From Actinoalloteichus caeruleus DSM 43889 (GTDB taxonomy: Bacteria; Actinomycetota; Actinomycetes; Mycobacteriales; Pseudonocardiaceae): 64,000 nucleotides of DNA. Positions 63,841 to 64,000 of the stretch are shown here, piece after piece; the stretch's first letter is position 1; the number at the start of each line of letters is the position of its first letter. The notes under the pieces are model-generated. The model had not been told where the DNA came from. It was given only the letters and a program-made list of their open reading frames with translations, and made no database searches. Both the position numbers and the translations under genes were made by a program. Location of the stretch: contig NZ_AUBJ02000001.1 in NCBI RefSeq assembly GCF_000429185.2, forward strand, positions 3,472,001-3,536,000. The letters are read 5' to 3'.

Positions 63841-64000
63841 TCAGTGCTCCGAACCGCCCGAGGGGCCGATGTGCCGGAGGGCGGTGACGCACAGGACGGT
63901 GACCGCCGCGATGGCCACACCCGCAACGATAGCCGCCAGGTTGAGCCCGTCGGTGAAGGCGATCCTCGCCTGCTCGACCACCCGCGTCGTCGTCCCGTCC
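63841..64000 (-). CDS. MFS transporter, C-terminal end (runs off the window)
   Basis: Only the last 52 codons are visible: ARIAFTDGLNLAAIVAGVAI then AAVTVLCVTALRHIGPSGG and a stop at 63841. The single hydrophobic helix after AFTDGLN is the last transmembrane segment of 14-helix MFS drug exporters (EmrB/QacA group). The downstream TetR gene is consistent with a drug-efflux unit. The call depends on this short piece. Confidence 0.6.
   Translation of the reverse strand, partial: DGTTTRVVEQARIAFTDGLNLAAIVAGVAIAAVTVLCVTALRHIGPSGGSEH

Noticed and set aside
1-64000. CRISPR arrays, insertion sequences, integrases or a replication origin
   Set aside because: No regularly spaced repeats, transposase motifs, terminal inverted repeats or DnaA-box clusters were seen on reading the window.

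Overview
This 64 kb window is chromosomal DNA from a very GC-rich actinobacterium. The most likely home is the Pseudonocardiaceae: there is an orphan EspG-like gene, an RpfB-type resuscitation factor, many GTG and TTG starts, apparently leaderless promoters and hairpin terminators without U-tracts. The backbone matches the Mycobacterium tuberculosis block around Rv1002c-Rv1020 in gene content and order: mfd, TetR, glmU, prs, rplY (L25/Ctc), pth, ispE, ksgA, rpfB, tatD, metG, pabB, rsmI and pmt. The assignment to a family is inference; the gene order is read directly.

Layout. 1-5.6 kb: the 5' part of mfd (cut by the window edge), a secreted sugar-dehydrogenase-like lipoprotein, a TetR regulator and an acyl-CoA desaturase with two palindromic operators. 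5.7-12.4 kb: a membrane-anchored hydrolase, tRNA-Gln(UUG), a GGDEF protein, glmU and prs. 12.5-18 kb: an Nramp-like transporter without the canonical metal motifs, then an ABC ATPase with a frameshifted FtsX-type permease. 18-27.7 kb: rplY, a small DivIVA-like protein, pth, a drug-type ABC exporter divergent from its TetR regulator, an ABC-F protein, EspG and ispE. 28-34 kb: a methionine importer (metNIQ) behind a SAM riboswitch and a leader-peptide ORF, then a flavin monooxygenase divergent from a TetR regulator; this block separates ispE from ksgA. 34-45 kb: ksgA, rpfB, tatD, metG, pabB, a VOC protein, rsmI and pmt.

45-64 kb is accessory: TetR and monooxygenase, a GntR-headed ABC operon of the Ytr type, a second TetR/ABC exporter divergon, LysR/PhzF, a frameshifted HEAT-repeat protein, an iron-siderophore ABC operon under an IdeR/DtxR-type iron box, and a TetR downstream of a truncated MFS gene.

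Cross-cutting observations. (1) Three separate TetR divergons carry paired operators of one type, RTGTAC-N3-GTACAY. (2) Upstream of metN, the 3' strand of riboswitch helix P1 contains the ribosome binding site of a 28-residue leader ORF whose sequence resembles actinobacterial cysteine-type leader peptides. (3) Three genes (2213, 15310 and 56190) are each broken or mis-terminated by what looks like one missing base in a short G/C run, which points to assembly errors as much as to pseudogenes.
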